A stretch of DNA of 64,000 nt, taken from assembly GCA_005784505.1 (NCBI GenBank), contig VCAZ01000227.1, positions 33,501 through 97,500 of the forward strand, in the 5' to 3' direction. Shown here piece by piece: positions 13,709 through 24,843 of the stretch. Within the stretch, counting starts at the first letter, position 1. Each line of letters begins with the position of its first letter. The position numbers and the translations under genes are program-made. The stretch is from Bagarius yarrelli (lineage: Eukaryota; Chordata; Actinopteri; Siluriformes; Sisoridae). The notes below the pieces were generated by a model that saw only the letters and a program-made list of their open reading frames with translations, made no database searches and was not told the origin of the DNA.

Positions 13709-15643
13709 TTAAAGAGGACTGCGCGGAGTGGACCGCTTCCTGTAATATTGAAGCCAAATTATAAAGACAAGGTTGTGAGCAGCAAAAATAAAAATACCTG
13801 TGACAATTCCAGCAGTCTTACCAGCAGAAATACATGTCAAAATACCCAAAAAAACACTCACAATCAAACCCACAGTATAGACAATCAATCCGCAATGGTT
13901 ACGACCCACCTGCAAAAAACACACACACACAGTTTTAATTATTGAAAATGTGCTTTGCTGAAATGTTTTCTTTCTATTACAGTTTTTTACATTTTCCAAG
14001 ACATTGAATACCAATTTCATTAAACCAAATTCTCAAAAGCTTTGACCAGTTCATCTTATAAATCATCTCAAACGACAGAGAAACACGGTTTGCAAATCTC
14101 ATGCACTCTTTTTTTTTCTTTTTACTAATTCACAGTTTGCACAGTGAAGAACTTGTGATGCAAAATCTTGGACACAAGTAAAAAATTGGCACAACTGCAA
14201 CACAGTTATCATCGTCATTAAACCCAACGAGTCCAAATTGTTCACACGAGTTCTTGAGCAGTCTGTTTTACAGTATCGCTTTTAGACTAAATGACCTTAT
14301 TTTTACTTACAGAGAAAGTTTGAATTAGAATCCATAAATTATTTTTGTAGATAGTAGCAGAAGTGGTTAAGGTGCAATAGTGGAGGTTCTTGTTCAGCGT
14401 GGTGGCAATGCTACCCTTTGTGCAGCCATTAGCATCATTGAGCAATCACTGTTCTGTCTGGATACGTAAGCGATTTAACAACAACCATGGAAAGTCCATA
14501 TAGCAGGGAAAATCTCTTACAGGCAATAGAACTGGCCTGTGGTCCCATATACACCTGTTTTCTTGACAAGGCTACACCAGAGGGACCTTTTCCAGTTGCT
14601 TGGCAAGAGACAACATAGCTAGTGACTTGGATAAAGTCCTCTGGCTGGGCATAGTAATGTAAATGTCTTTATTTGTCACATGTAGTCAACAGCACAGTGA
14701 AATTGGAAGGTTGGGGGTCAGAGCGCAGGGTCAGTGATGATACAGCGCCCCTGGAGCAGGAAGGGTTAAGGGTCTTGCTCAAGAACCCAACAGTGGCTGA
14801 CTGGCAGCGGTGGGGCTTGAACCAAGGTCTTCCTGGTCTTCCAGTCAACAACTTAGCACCTTGACCATTTGAGCCACCACTGCACCATGAGCAGTCCCAC
14901 TTAACCATTTAAACCACTGACATGATCCTGGGGCAGAATAATCTTTGTGGGGATTTTTTTCCTACATAATTTTCAACATTATAAACCAGATTTAGGTGTA
15001 TGTAATTTTTTTGTTTTATTTAAATTTTTTAATGTTTACCACAAAGAAAATTACATTTTTGTTGTTAACTTTATGTCCTGGACATGGCGTTCTTCATGTT
15101 TGGTGTTGTTGGTGTAGTACCTAATGAATGATCTGTAGTGCCGATATTATTGACTCAGGTGTGTACACTTTGATCGATTTTGCCAAACGAGTCAAAGGTT
15201 CTTTGAATGTAGATTAAAGATTTGGTTTTAGAAAAACAGAGATGGTTTGGAGAGAAGATGTGTTTTAGCAATTCAGGAAAACTGTAAAACAAACACACAA
15301 ACTATAGAGAAAGGGTCGTTTCATATCCTGACCACTAGTTGGCAGTAGAACCTTGGTGTTTTCTGTTTAGTGTGAAGACTGTACTGAACGGCTAGCATTT
15401 TTTAATCATGTCAAACAGGAGACATTCAGAACCTTACCTTAGAGTCACCTTGTTTAGTCATGTGACTCTTCACGGCTTTGATTGCTTCGTCATTTTGCGG
15501 GTATCTCAGCAGCCCTTGACCCTCATAGAAAAGACACTGTACCATAAACACATCTGGTCTGTTCACATAGTTATTGAGGCCTGGAAAAATGAAGTTCTCT
15601 TCAAACGTGTGATGAAGCACCACGAGAACAACGGGCTTATCCT
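13709..15643 (-). CDS. Array unit A: second core exon plus two-TM tail (partial)
   Basis: Unrecognised family. Two exons: 15438-15643 (AG before AGGATAAGC, donor GTAAGG) and 13709-13909 (AG before GTGGGTC, stop TAA), joined in phase 0. The first carries KPVVLVVLHHTF, then FMVQCLFYEGQGLLRYPQND and a C-terminal helix (EAIKAVKSH). The second encodes two hydrophobic helices, LIVYTVGLIVSVFLGILTCI and GIVTGIFIFAAHNLVFIIW, then a basic end (YYRKRSTPR). I find no partner exon with the DVIIAFVP motif and no start exon between 15650 and 17740, so unit A is either broken or an alternative 3' end reached by splicing from unit B's 21128-21325 exon. The phases allow this: that exon ends in phase 1 and 15643 starts with two bases of a codon. 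Expression not shown. Confidence 0.55.
14660..14890 (-). mobile_element. tRNA-derived SINE, family 4
   Basis: Minus-strand copy of a SINE with head GGTGGCTCAAATGGTCAAGG and a middle part TGGGTTCTTGAGCAAGACCC, then GCGCTGTATCATCACTGACC. Related copies are at 28685-28945 and 58797-59070. It lies in the intron of unit A. Confidence 0.65.
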
Positions 15644-15649
15644 CTGAAA

Positions 15650-15880
15650 AAGAGAAAGAGAGAGAGAAAAAGAGAGAGAGAAAAGAAACAGATTTCAGTC
15701 ACAAATAATTACACCTCAAATATCTGTAACGCCATGAGAACAGCCTTACCCTCTAAACGAAAAAGTGAAAGAGAGAGAAAAGGGGAAGAGGGAAGAGAAC
15801 GAGGGAGTGAGATTGAAAGGGGACAAGAAAGAGAGGGACAGTGAGGAAGAAGGTGTGGGCCAGGAGGAAAAAAAAAAGAA
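15650..15880. repeat. GA-rich tract upstream of unit A exon
   Basis: Plus-strand purine-rich sequence (AGAGAGAAA and GAAGAGGGAAGAG types). On the minus strand it is the polypyrimidine tract before the 15643 splice acceptor. Confidence 0.6.
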
Positions 15881-16081
15881 GTGTGAGTGGGGTTTTTCTT
15901 TGCGTTCTGTTTTACTTCCTCTTCTTGATTGCTCTGCTGTTTTCCTGTAGGTGAAGCCCCTTTGTCAGATCCCATGGAATGCTGACCAAACGGGCCAATG
16001 AAAGACAAGAACATGACCATAGGCAGTGGAGACTATAATGTATAAGCAGCACTTGGAGGTGAAGAGAGAGTTGAAAGTTGT

Positions 16082-16245
16082 ACATTTACAACATTTGGCA
16101 GACACCCTTATCCAGAGCAACTTACAATATTCCTTGTTAACCGGCTGAACAATTTGGGGTTAAGGGCCTTGCAGGGGCTGGGAATTGAGCCCAGGTCCTC
16201 AAGTTGATAACCCAGCAACTTAACCACTGCATTACCACTTCCCCG
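16082..16245 (-). mobile_element. tRNA-derived SINE, family 2
   Basis: Contains the tail complement CATTTGGCAGACACCCTTAT and the head complement AACTTAACCACTGCATTACC. Confidence 0.65.
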
Positions 16246-16764
16246 TTCAGCCACATTAGCCTTTACTTTAGTCCTAGCTCATGTGGTTTAGGAAATAGGT
16301 AAGATTGTGTGCGCATCCATATTTACAAACCCAGTCCTACCCCCTGTCTTTGGTTATAATAATCTTTTAACAATTATTTTAAGTCGTGTGAAAAATCCTG
16401 GTTGCAGGTTGCATTTCTTAAGAGCTTATTTTAAAAAATTGTTATTGTTGCTTGTTGTAATCTGTCTGTGTGTAAACCATCTATTGGAGAAGCCTTACAT
16501 CAATGGCCAGACATGGGGTTCTTGTGGCTAATGGGGATCCCAAGCAGACCTAGTGGAGGAGTATAAGACGGTGTAGCAGTTTCTCGCTCACAAACTGCTA
16601 GCTCTGCAGGTCAAGATCTGGCTGAAGAAGCCCACTTTGAATCACTGTGTACCGACTTCTGCCTGCCTTTGACTGCGTCGTTGCATTGCCCTTGGTTGTT
16701 TCATAAAACTGCTCACTGCAAAATGGATTCTTCTCCGTCTACTTCATCACAACATGTACCTTTC

Positions 16765-17315
16765 ACAAGGACAATAAAGTTGAATCCGATCTAATCTAAT
16801 CCACCTCCGTCCTTCTCTATATAATAACTGAATATTTACCTCAAAAACATGATTAAATCATTGTGTGTAATCATGCAGAAAGCTATTTTTTCTCTGTATT
16901 ACGTTTCATATGCTACGAATAACACTGGTGTGTTGTAATATTTATGAATATTTAAATATGCTGGCTGAGGATTTAAGCAGAAGTATATCATCACCTCTGT
17001 GTGCATAAAGTCTAGTTATATCCTTACCTAAAAAATTACATTTACAGACATAAGGCAGACGTCCTTATTTTATAGACAACTGAGCAATAAGGGGTTAAGG
17101 GCCTTGCTCAGGGGCCCAACATTGGCAACTAAAAGGAGAACAATCTACTCGAGTTAATATAATAAAGTTAATGTAACACGTTAGATGCTAACCGCATTTC
17201 ATTGGCTCTGTACATGTACCTTGCACAAGGACAATAAAGTTAAATCTGATCTAATCTAATCCACATCCGTCCTTCTCTATATAGAAAGTGAATATTTAAC
17301 TTTAAAGCATGATTA
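16765..17315. repeat. Pair of 90-bp direct repeats with SINE fragment between
   Basis: About 90 bp at 16765-16855 (CAAGGACAATAAAGTTGAAT, then ATCTAATCTAATCCAC and CCGTCCTTCTCTATATA) recurs at 17225-17315 with few differences. A family 2 SINE piece lies between at 17040-17135. The start of each repeat resembles the 3' end of family 4 SINEs. Confidence 0.7.
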
Positions 17316-17742
17316 CAAGAAGTCTACGGTGATTTATAAGGTCTTTAAATAGCTAAACTTACTACACTGCACATGCAAATGAATCAATCAATAACTCATT
17401 TTAATGAACCAGAAATAAAACAATTCTCTAAATTCTCAATGAAAACTATTAATGACAAAGAACACAAATAAACTCGAGTTTGTTTCACATTCCAACAATT
17501 TATTTTGAACAGATATACGGGTATGTATACATATATTTATAATATATATATAACAATACTTTGGTTTTCTTAAACCACTACATACACATGCAATATCAAG
17601 AAAAGCAATATTATCTATTCAGTTTCTTTAGCTTTCTATAGTGACACTCAGTAATTACAGCATCTAATGAGTTGCTATATTTCTCATGCTGCTGAGTTTA
17701 AATCCCAGTAGAAGTTTTCATTATTTTCTTTACTATTCGTTT

Positions 17743-18003
17743 CTAAAACCTGGTGTTACCCTGCAAATCCTCCACACTCCAAATGAGGAATATAGCAAGT
17801 AACAAAATGTTTATAATAACAAAAATCCAAACAATCAGCTTGCTGCGGTTGAAGGAACTCAGGGTGACAGACACGATAATCAGTAGAAATATCTGACAAA
17901 TAAAGAAATAAGAGACGCTGTACCCCTCCGGAAGAAATGCCCAAACAGCGAAGATGCTCAGCACAATGAATATCCAAGACACCAGTTCATCCGTGTTTCC
18001 ACC
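17743..18003 (-). CDS. Orphan three-TM tail exon of the array (unit B region)
   Basis: Open in phase 0 from an acceptor (CCCTGCAG before GGTGGAAAC) to TAG: 86 codons. It encodes three hydrophobic helices, about VSWIFIVLSIFAVWAFL, FICQIFLLIIVSVTL and LIVWIFVIINILLLAIFLIW. Position, phase and multi-helix character match the tail exons of units A and E. The nearest upstream core exon (18960-19135) ends in its own stop, so this tail has no clear partner. It may be a relic of the pre-stop form of unit B, or an alternative last exon. Confidence 0.5.
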   Translation of the reverse strand, partial: GGNTDELVSWIFIVLSIFAVWAFLPEGYSVSYFFICQIFLLIIVSVTLSSFNRSKLIVWIFVIINILLLAIFLIWSVEDLQGNTRF

Positions 18004-18069
18004 CTGCAGGGAACAGAAGGTCAGATTAGCTAGCTTTGGTAGGTTTAGTGTTTCATATGCTTTATGTTA

Positions 18070-18160
18070 AAGTGTTGGACCGCTAAGTGAAAGATCAGGG
18101 TTTGATTCCCAGCACCACTGCTGGACCCAATTGCTCAGTATAAAGTAACCCATGGCTGTA
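18070..18160 (+). mobile_element. SINE family 2 fragment
   Basis: Head portion (AAAGTGTTGGACCGCTAAGT, then GATCAGGGTTTGATTCCC) directly before the tRNA-Leu gene. Confidence 0.5.
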
Positions 18161-18243
18161 ACCAGGATGGCCGAGTGGTTAAGGTGTCGGACTTAAGATC
18201 CAATGGACGCATGTCCTCGTGGGTTCAAACCCCACTCCTGGTA
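18161..18243 (+). tRNA. tRNA-Leu (anticodon TAA)
   Basis: 83 bases fold as a long-variable-arm tRNA. The acceptor stem ACCAGGA pairs with TCCTGGT, with discriminator A. The anticodon loop is CTTAAGA, giving anticodon TAA. The T arm is GTGGG-TTCAAAC-CCCAC and the variable arm is TGGACGCATGTCC. The anticodon stem (TCGGA/TCCAA) has one C-A mismatch and the T loop has TTCAAAC instead of TTCGAAC, so it could be slightly decayed. Unlike the SINE heads nearby it has the full acceptor stem. It sits between two family 2 SINE copies. Confidence 0.85.
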
Positions 18244-18254
18244 ACTGGACATTT

Positions 18255-18425
18255 TATGGGCAGTGGTTAAGGTGTTGGACTGCCAATTAGAAGATCAGGG
18301 TTTGATTCCCAGAACCACCAAGTTGCCACTGCTGGGGCCCTAAACAAGGCCCTTAACCCCCCAATTGCTCAGTTGTATAAAGAGATAAATGTAACTGTGA
18401 ATAAAAACATCTGCTAAATGTTTCA
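18255..18425 (+). mobile_element. tRNA-derived SINE, family 2
   Basis: Copy with GGGCAGTGGTTAAGGTGTTG (A-box region) and GATCAGGGTTTGATTCCCAG (B-box region), 12 bases after the tRNA gene. Confidence 0.7.
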
Positions 18426-18720
18426 TGCCCTTTGTTTACTTCCTGTCATGTGACCTTTGTTTCCCTATGTGTTCCTGTCATGTGATCCTTTCTGGTGATT
18501 GGTTTGTTTTAGTCATGTGTCCCTCTTTGTTAAAATTTATAGCCCATGTGTTTCCTGTTGTCTTTAGTCTTGGATTGTGGATTATTTCCTGTACCGCTGT
18601 GGTGAGTCTTGTTTGTTAAGTGTTAGCAAGTGTGTTAGCGTCAAGACTAGTTAGTTAAGTTAAGTCAAGTCAAGTGTGTTTGTATTTAAAATAAAACTGC
18701 ATTTGGGTTTAAAACAACTC
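18425..18720 (+). repeat. Dispersed repeat (CCTGTCATGTGA type)
   Basis: Repeats of CCTGTCATGTGATCCTTT and related words. A diverged relative is at about 39250-39480 (AAGTCATGTGCTTTCTGTG). It is probably part of an old retrotransposon; no coding capacity seen. Confidence 0.45.
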
Positions 18721-18959
18721 GCCTTCATTACAGAATCCAAGACAAAAGACAACAGGAAATACAAGGGCTAAAAAATGTTAATACTGCACTACATGATCAA
18801 GAAAAGAGCTTCACTACTGAAAAGCTGTCTGATTTAGAAAACAACGATGCTACCACCACCACCACCACCACCAGAGTTAAACTATGAGCGTTGCTACCCA
18901 AAACTGCACTTATGACGTTTATTGAAAAAAAACACTTTTGTGTGTTACTTTTGTGTTAG

Positions 18960-21760
18960 TCAGCTCAGTGCCTCATCGTTGCACGAGCAGTTCAGGAGTC
19001 CCTGATCTTCATAAAAGAGACAATCCACAGCAAACATGTCATCCCTAAAAAAACTGCGTCCGGAGTCTGGGGGGATGTACTGACAATCAAACGTGTGATG
19101 AAGAGTCACCAGAATGCCGGGCTTGTTTGGAAGTTCTTCAGAGAAAAAAGAGACAGACAGACAGACAGACAGACAAACAGGTTAATATTATGAAGACATA
19201 AGTATTGAGACAAACAAAGTATGTCTGAATGGTGCTTTGTGTACAGGGGCATTGTCATGCTGGAACAGAGTCTGTTTGGGACTGTTTACACCTGGTCACT
19301 TCCTGTGTTTTCTCTGATTGCACAGCTATCTGATCTGTCCACACGGTTCCATTCACACTTGTTCACATAAATGTGTCTCAGCGAAACGGATATCAATCTG
19401 ATCTTCTACAAAATGCTAATATTTCTGCTAAACTGAAATGCCACTCACTGTTTTTGCTCTATCTGGGTTTGCGAATGCAGTCAAGTAGAAAACGAGAAAG
19501 CCTGCAACAACGACTGCACACCAATGGCAGCGATTATTACAGTATGTGCAGCGTTTTCACTGCCGGCGGTTCTAAACTTCAAGGGCCAGCGCGATACGTG
19601 GATGAGAGCTCGGAGTCAACGTGGTGGGAAAATATACTACTGCCTTCTTTTAGGCTTCTTCTGAACCGGGCCCTGGACCTTTAGATATATTTGTGTGACC
19701 CTGCAAATCAATTTAATAAAGAGTCACACTCATCTCCGACAGGATATACTGCTGAACTAGCACGCTTATATGAGCAACGTTAAAAAACAACCCAATGTAG
19801 ATGTTCTGACAGGAAACGGAAGTAAAAACCTTGTGATAATCAGTGGACGCAATTGACGAAGATGAGATGTTAATTCAGTGTGTTACTTCCGCATCATACT
19901 GTGGTCGGCAAAACAATGGTCTCTGTAGGCTGAGAAAAAAAAAAGAATAGTCTTTATTGCTGCCTGGCTGAATGTAGCATTGATCGCTAAGTTATAGATA
20001 TCTGTTCATAGTTTTTTTAAATGTTTACAGACAAATTAGATTTTAAGTAAATAAAAATAATAAATATTAAAATACACAGTTGTGCTAAGTTTTATTTATA
20101 TATATACAAGATATATTGTATATATACAAGAAGGTTTGCTGTGTCTGTCAGCGTAGTGTCCAGAGCATGGAGGCGCTACCAGGAGACGTGGAGGAGGCCG
20201 TAGGAGGGCAACAACCCAGCAGCAGGACCGCTACCTCCGCCTTTGTGGAAGGAGGAACAGGAGGAGCACTGCCAGAGCCTTGCATTAATGCTACGGACTG
20301 CCCCGCCCGTTCCCCAGGCCTGAATCCAATTGAGCACATCTGGAACCTCATGTCTCGCTCCATCCACCAAACACCACGTTGCACCACAGACTGTCCGGGA
20401 GTTGGCGGATGTTTTAGTCCAGGTCTGGGAGGAGATCCCTCAGGAGACCATCCGCCACCTAACTCATCAGGAGCAATGCCCAGGCACTGTAGGGAGGTCA
20501 TACAGTGGAGGCCACACACACCTCATTTGGAGCCTCATTTTGACTTTTTTAAGGACATTACATCAAAGTTGGATCAGCCTGTAGTGTGTTTTTCCACTTC
20601 AATTTTGAGTGTGACTCCAAATCCAGACCTCCAGGGGTTAATAAATTTGATTTTTATTGATAATTTTTGTGTGATTTTTTTTGTCAGCACATTCAACTAT
20701 GTAAAGAACAAAGTATTTAAGAATATTTCATTCATTCAGATCGAGGATGTGTTATTTTAGTGTTCCCTTTATTTTTTTGAGTAGTATCTCTGTTGGTGTC
20801 CACCTGAGATGACATCATGTGCCACCGTTACTTATTTAATAACTTTCGACTCACATTAACAGGTAAAAATCCGATCTGCGTGTTTACATGACAGACGCTA
20901 ATGAACGAATCCGATTCACATCCCATTTATTAGCACATACCGACGAGACCTGAAACCGACTGAAAATATCAGAATAAATGTGCTGTTTTTCCTGAAGAAA
21001 AACTTTTGTTGAGGTTGTTTGAGATTTTGGTCCTACGTTCATCTCCAAAACCCACAAACTTTTGTAGGGTTACATAAAAAAATGTGTTCTGTTTAGAGTT
21101 GAACATTAAGTGTGAAAGAAATCTTACTGTAAATTTGATTCAGAGCAGCCTGAATGTCCGTTCCAGCTCGAGACACTATCGGTACGAAGGCTATGAAGAC
21201 GTCACACTCGTTCACTGAGAACTCATCAAGTATCTTTAGTGTTGGAGCTCCTTTACGGAGCTTGTTTATAAACTGTGTGTGAGCGTTCATAGTGTTCCCC
21301 AAAACCATGACAGAGACCTTGAGTTCTAGAAATACAAGGATAAAAAAAAAACATAAAAAGAAGAAGAAAAGACATTAGCGTAAGATTTTATTTATATTTT
21401 TGCATCTGTATCACATTATATTCCCTTTTAAACATGTCTGGTTTTGGGCAGAACAACAGCACCACCAACGGCCATAAATAATACACATAATGGCATCAGA
21501 AAGGCACACACAAGAAAGAAATAAAACTAAACTGCTAAATCAACACACTCCTGGACTACATGCTAAATAATTACCGCATCAGCATTCTATTTATAATCAT
21601 TTAAATAATAATTTTTAATTTTAAAAATAGGTGAATTATCATCACGTGATATATCTATGCTGTAATAACATGCAGAACATGCAGGATGCACTAGGACAGC
21701 AGTAGAAATTCATCAGACATGCAAAATTATAAATTAGTTGAGATACATACCGGAAATCAT
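18960..21760 (-). CDS. Array unit B: short soluble member
   Basis: Three exons on the minus strand: 21751-21760 (ATGATTTCCG, donor GTATGT), 21128-21325 (198 nt) and 18960-19135 (stop TGA); 127 aa predicted. Exon 2 encodes VSVMVLGNTMNAHTQFINKL, then CDVFIAFVPIVSRAGTDIQA (about residues 46-65). Exon 3 encodes KPGILVTLHHTFD and MFAVDCLFYEDQGLLNC, and ends at NDEALS. Sister units run on here through another helix (KAVTDHL) into a tail, so this stop is premature by family standards. No signal peptide and no membrane segment, so cytosolic by inference. Predicted alternating strands and helices suggest a Rossmann/TIR-like alpha/beta fold; the function is unknown. An ISRE match lies 141 bp upstream of the ATG. 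Confidence 0.65.
20127..20788 (+). mobile_element. Tc1/mariner-type transposon relic, copy 1
   Basis: Truncated DNA transposon in intron 2 of unit B. A frame at 20116-20760 keeps the transposase C-terminal signature ARSPGLNPIEHIWNLMSRSI, where the E of NPIE is the third acidic residue of the DDE triad. The right end is TGTTCCCTTTATTTTTTTGA plus GTAGT, matching the terminal repeat of copy 2. The left end and the first two catalytic acids are missing. It cannot be autonomous. Confidence 0.8.
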
Positions 21761-21798
21761 TGTGAAGTTAAATTAAAGGTGTGTGTGATGCGCTGCTC

Positions 21799-21802
<4 letters not shown>

Positions 21803-21888
<86 letters not shown>
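21803..21888. repeat. (GT)n(GA)n microsatellite
   Basis: About 32 bases of (GT)n run into about 52 bases of (GA)n, between the ISRE and the start exon of unit B. Confidence 0.9.
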
Positions 21889-21890
<2 letters not shown>

Positions 21891-21900
21891 CGCAGAATTC

Positions 21901-21912
21901 ACTTTCTCTTTC
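21901..21912 (-). promoter_or_regulatory. ISRE upstream of unit B
   Basis: On the minus strand reads GAAAGAGAAAGT, an exact match to the ISRE consensus GAAANNGAAASY; the wider stretch GTGAAAGAGAAAGTGAA has three GAAA-type repeats. It lies 141 bp upstream of the unit B ATG. Confidence 0.6.
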
Positions 21913-22035
21913 ACTCTGAATCACTGCTGAATCATTCCGTTATAGGAAAACGGGGGGCAGTTTCTGTAAACGGGCTGGTGTGGGGGCTGTAAAAAAACCT
22001 CTATGCAGCTTATTAGGGCAAAAGTATAAAATAAA

Positions 22036-22036
22036 G

Positions 22037-22095
<59 letters not shown>
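22036..22095. repeat. (TA)n
   Basis: About 60 bases of pure AT alternation flanking transposon copy 2. Confidence 0.9.
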
Positions 22096-22097
<2 letters not shown>

Positions 22098-22099
<2 letters not shown>

Positions 22100-23026
22100 C
22101 TGCTCAAAAAAAATAAAGGGAACACTAAAAATAAACACATCCTCGATCTGAATGAATGAAATATTCTTATTAAATACTTTGTTCTGTACATAGTTGAATG
22201 TGCTGACAACAAAATCACACAAAAATTATCAATGAAAATCACGTCTGTCACATGTGCTCAGTGTGAACCTGCTTTTATCTGTGAAGAGCACAGGGCGCCA
22301 GTGGCGAATTTGCCAATCTTAGTGTTCTCTGGCAAAGCCAAACATCCTGCACGGTGTTGGGCTGTAAGCACAACCCCCCACCTGTGGACGTCGGGCCCTC
22401 ATATACCACCCTCATGGAGTCTGTTTCTGACCGTTTGAGCAGACACATGCACATTTGTGGCCTGCTGGAGGTCATTTTGCAGGGCTCTGGCAGTGCTCCT
22501 CCTGTTCCTCCTTCCACAAAGGCGGAGGGTAGCGGTCCTGCTGCTGGGTTGTAGCCCTCCTACGGCCTCCTCCATGTCTCCTGGTAGCGCCTCCATGCTC
22601 TGGACACTGACGCTGACAGACACAGCAAACCTTCTTGCCACAGCTCGCATTGATGTGCCATCCTGGATGAGCTACACTACCTGAGCCACTTGTGTGGGTT
22701 GTAGGACTCCGTCTCATGCTACCACTAGAGTAAAAGCACCGCCAGCATTCAAAAGCGACCAAAACATCAGCCAGAAAGCAGAAGAACTGAGAAGTGGTCT
22801 GTGGTCACCACCTGCAGAACCACTCCTTTATTGGGGGTGTCTTGCTAATTGCCTGTAATTTCCACCGGTTGTCTATCCCATTTGCACAACAGCATGTGAA
22901 ACTGATTGTCGATCAGTGTTGCTTCCTATGTGGGCAGTTTGATTTCACAGACGTGAGACTGACTTGGAGTGGAGATTGACTACATTGTGTTGTTTAAGTG
23001 CTCCCTTTAGTTTTTTCAGCAGTGTA
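22098..23026 (-). mobile_element. Tc1/mariner-type transposon relic, copy 2
   Basis: Internally deleted element with both ends: ACTGCTCAAAAAAAATAAAG at the left and CTTTAGTTTTTTCAGCAGT at the right form terminal inverted repeats, next to TA dinucleotides. The interior on the minus strand encodes parts of a transposase N-terminus (helix-turn-helix-like region, AQTVRNRLHEGG). The catalytic middle and C-terminal parts are deleted, so it is non-autonomous. Same family as copy 1. Confidence 0.8.
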
Positions 23027-23029
23027 TAT

Positions 23030-23335
23030 CAATTATAAAATAAAAAAATAATGAACTGAAAAGAAATAAAAGAAATAAAACCATTTAAAAAATAATAATT
23101 CTAAACTCAAATAACATCAATAACACATAACAAATTAAATCAAAAGGAGAAAATGTAAAAAATCTAATGAAATGAAATAAAATGAAATAAAATTACTAAA
23201 TTAAATTAAATAAATACAGTAAAAAATAATAATAAAAATAATAAATAACAGAAAATAAAAAGAATAAAATATGATAATAAATAAAGTAAAAAAAAGATAA
23301 GGTAAAAATAAAATAGTATAAATTATGTTATCAGA
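23030..23335. repeat. A-rich AAATAAAAT low-complexity tract
   Basis: About 300 bases of degenerate AATAAAAT repeats; nothing else seen. Confidence 0.8.
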
Positions 23336-23453
23336 CGCATATTAAAAACACATTCATTCTAAAAAACTTGCAGATAAAAATCAAAACACTCTAATTAAGG
23401 AGCTGGGGGGTGTGTGTGGGAGGGGGGTGTTAGGACAATTTTAAGGGCCCAGA

Positions 23454-23795
23454 CATTCATTCATTTATTCATCTTCTATTGCCGCTTATTCCCTAATTCG
23501 GGGTCACAGGGATCTGCTGGAGTCTATCCCAACCGTCTCTGAAAGGGTGAAAGGCAGGAGGGGGACACCCTGGGCAGAACGCCAGTCCATCACAGGGACA
23601 CACACACACACACTCACACTTACTCCTATGGGCACTAATCAATCTAACATACATGTTTTTGGACTGTGGGAGGAAACCGGAGAAACCCGGAGTAAACACA
23701 CACACAAGCAGAAAGACCCCTGCAGGGGAATTGAACCCAGAACCTTTTTGCTGTGAGGCAACCGTGCTAAACTCTAAGCCACGGTGCTGCCTGGC
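23454..23795 (+). mobile_element. Dispersed repeat, family 3, copy 2
   Basis: Matches 12028-12356 over its whole length, with a short internal loss near 23690. Confidence 0.7.
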
Positions 23796-23799
23796 CCCA

Positions 23800-24840
23800 G
23801 ACATTTTAAACAAATAGCTTTTTAGTAGTGAAGCTGTTTTGTTGATGAAATAGTGCAGTACCGCCCACACAAACTACATTTCTCGATCCTGATACTATTA
23901 ATTCATCTTTCATAACATTTCCAAGCTTTAATTACACACCATCAGGAAGTGAATTATTCAACCAATCAAAGCCCACGTTTATAGATGGATTCTGATAAAA
24001 AAAAAAAAACCCACTGTATATAATGCACGATTAACACATTCTAATAAAATAATTAATTACAGTACATATAATATTACTGAGATCATCTTAAGTAAAAGGT
24101 GGAATTTTTCAATATATTTAAAGTTTAAAATATAAATATGATTTTAATACATTTAATAAGTAAAAATCATTTGTTTTAGATTTGGAATATAATTTAAGTC
24201 ACATAGGAATTTTTTTATTTCACCTTTACTGTAAACAAAAGAAAGTGAAAGCTCTGGTATGTGTATGTAGGTGTTGGCTTCAAGAAAAATATGTACAGTA
24301 TTTAGAAATGTTTTTGTGTTGCTCAGCTCGAGTTTCTCTCTCTCTCTCTCTCTCTCATTATCTCTCTCTCCTTCATTTTTTCTTTCTCTTTTTTCTTTCT
24401 CTTTTTCTCTTACTTATTCCTTTCCTTTCTTTCTTTCTTTCCTCTTTAATTGCTCTCTCTCTCGCTCTCTCTTTCTCTATCATTTTCTCTGTCTCTTTTG
24501 GTTACTCCTTTTTTCTCTCACTCATTCTTTCTTTTTCTTTTGCTTGCTCTTTATCGTTCTCCCCCCCCTTTCTCCCCACCTCTCCTTTTTTTCTCTCTCT
24601 CCTTTTTTCTCTAGAGGCTGAAAACATTTTCCAGCTGCATTTTCTCATCTTTAAGCTCCCAGATTTCCGTCTCCAGTCCCACACTTTGTGTAAGATTTCT
24701 GATCATTTGGAATATTCTACACTTTAATGTTTTACTCTCAGACTTATTATATGTCATGTCACGATGTCACGTACACATAATGCCAGGAAATTCCTACATG
24801 GTGTCGCTAATACATGAACAAAAATAACAACAACAATCAA
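23800..24840. other. Intergenic between units B and C
   Basis: AT-rich, with a pyrimidine-rich (TC)n/TTTCT block at 24331-24615. The frames there (SLSLSLS) are artefacts. Confidence 0.5.
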
Positions 24841-24843
24841 TTA

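Noticed and set aside
15650..17740. Search for a DVIIAFVP exon and start exon for unit A
   Set aside because: None found in any frame; the frame at 15709-16020 (minus) is low-complexity and carries no family motif.
20148..20519. 123-aa minus-strand frame
   Set aside because: Antisense shadow of transposon copy 1.
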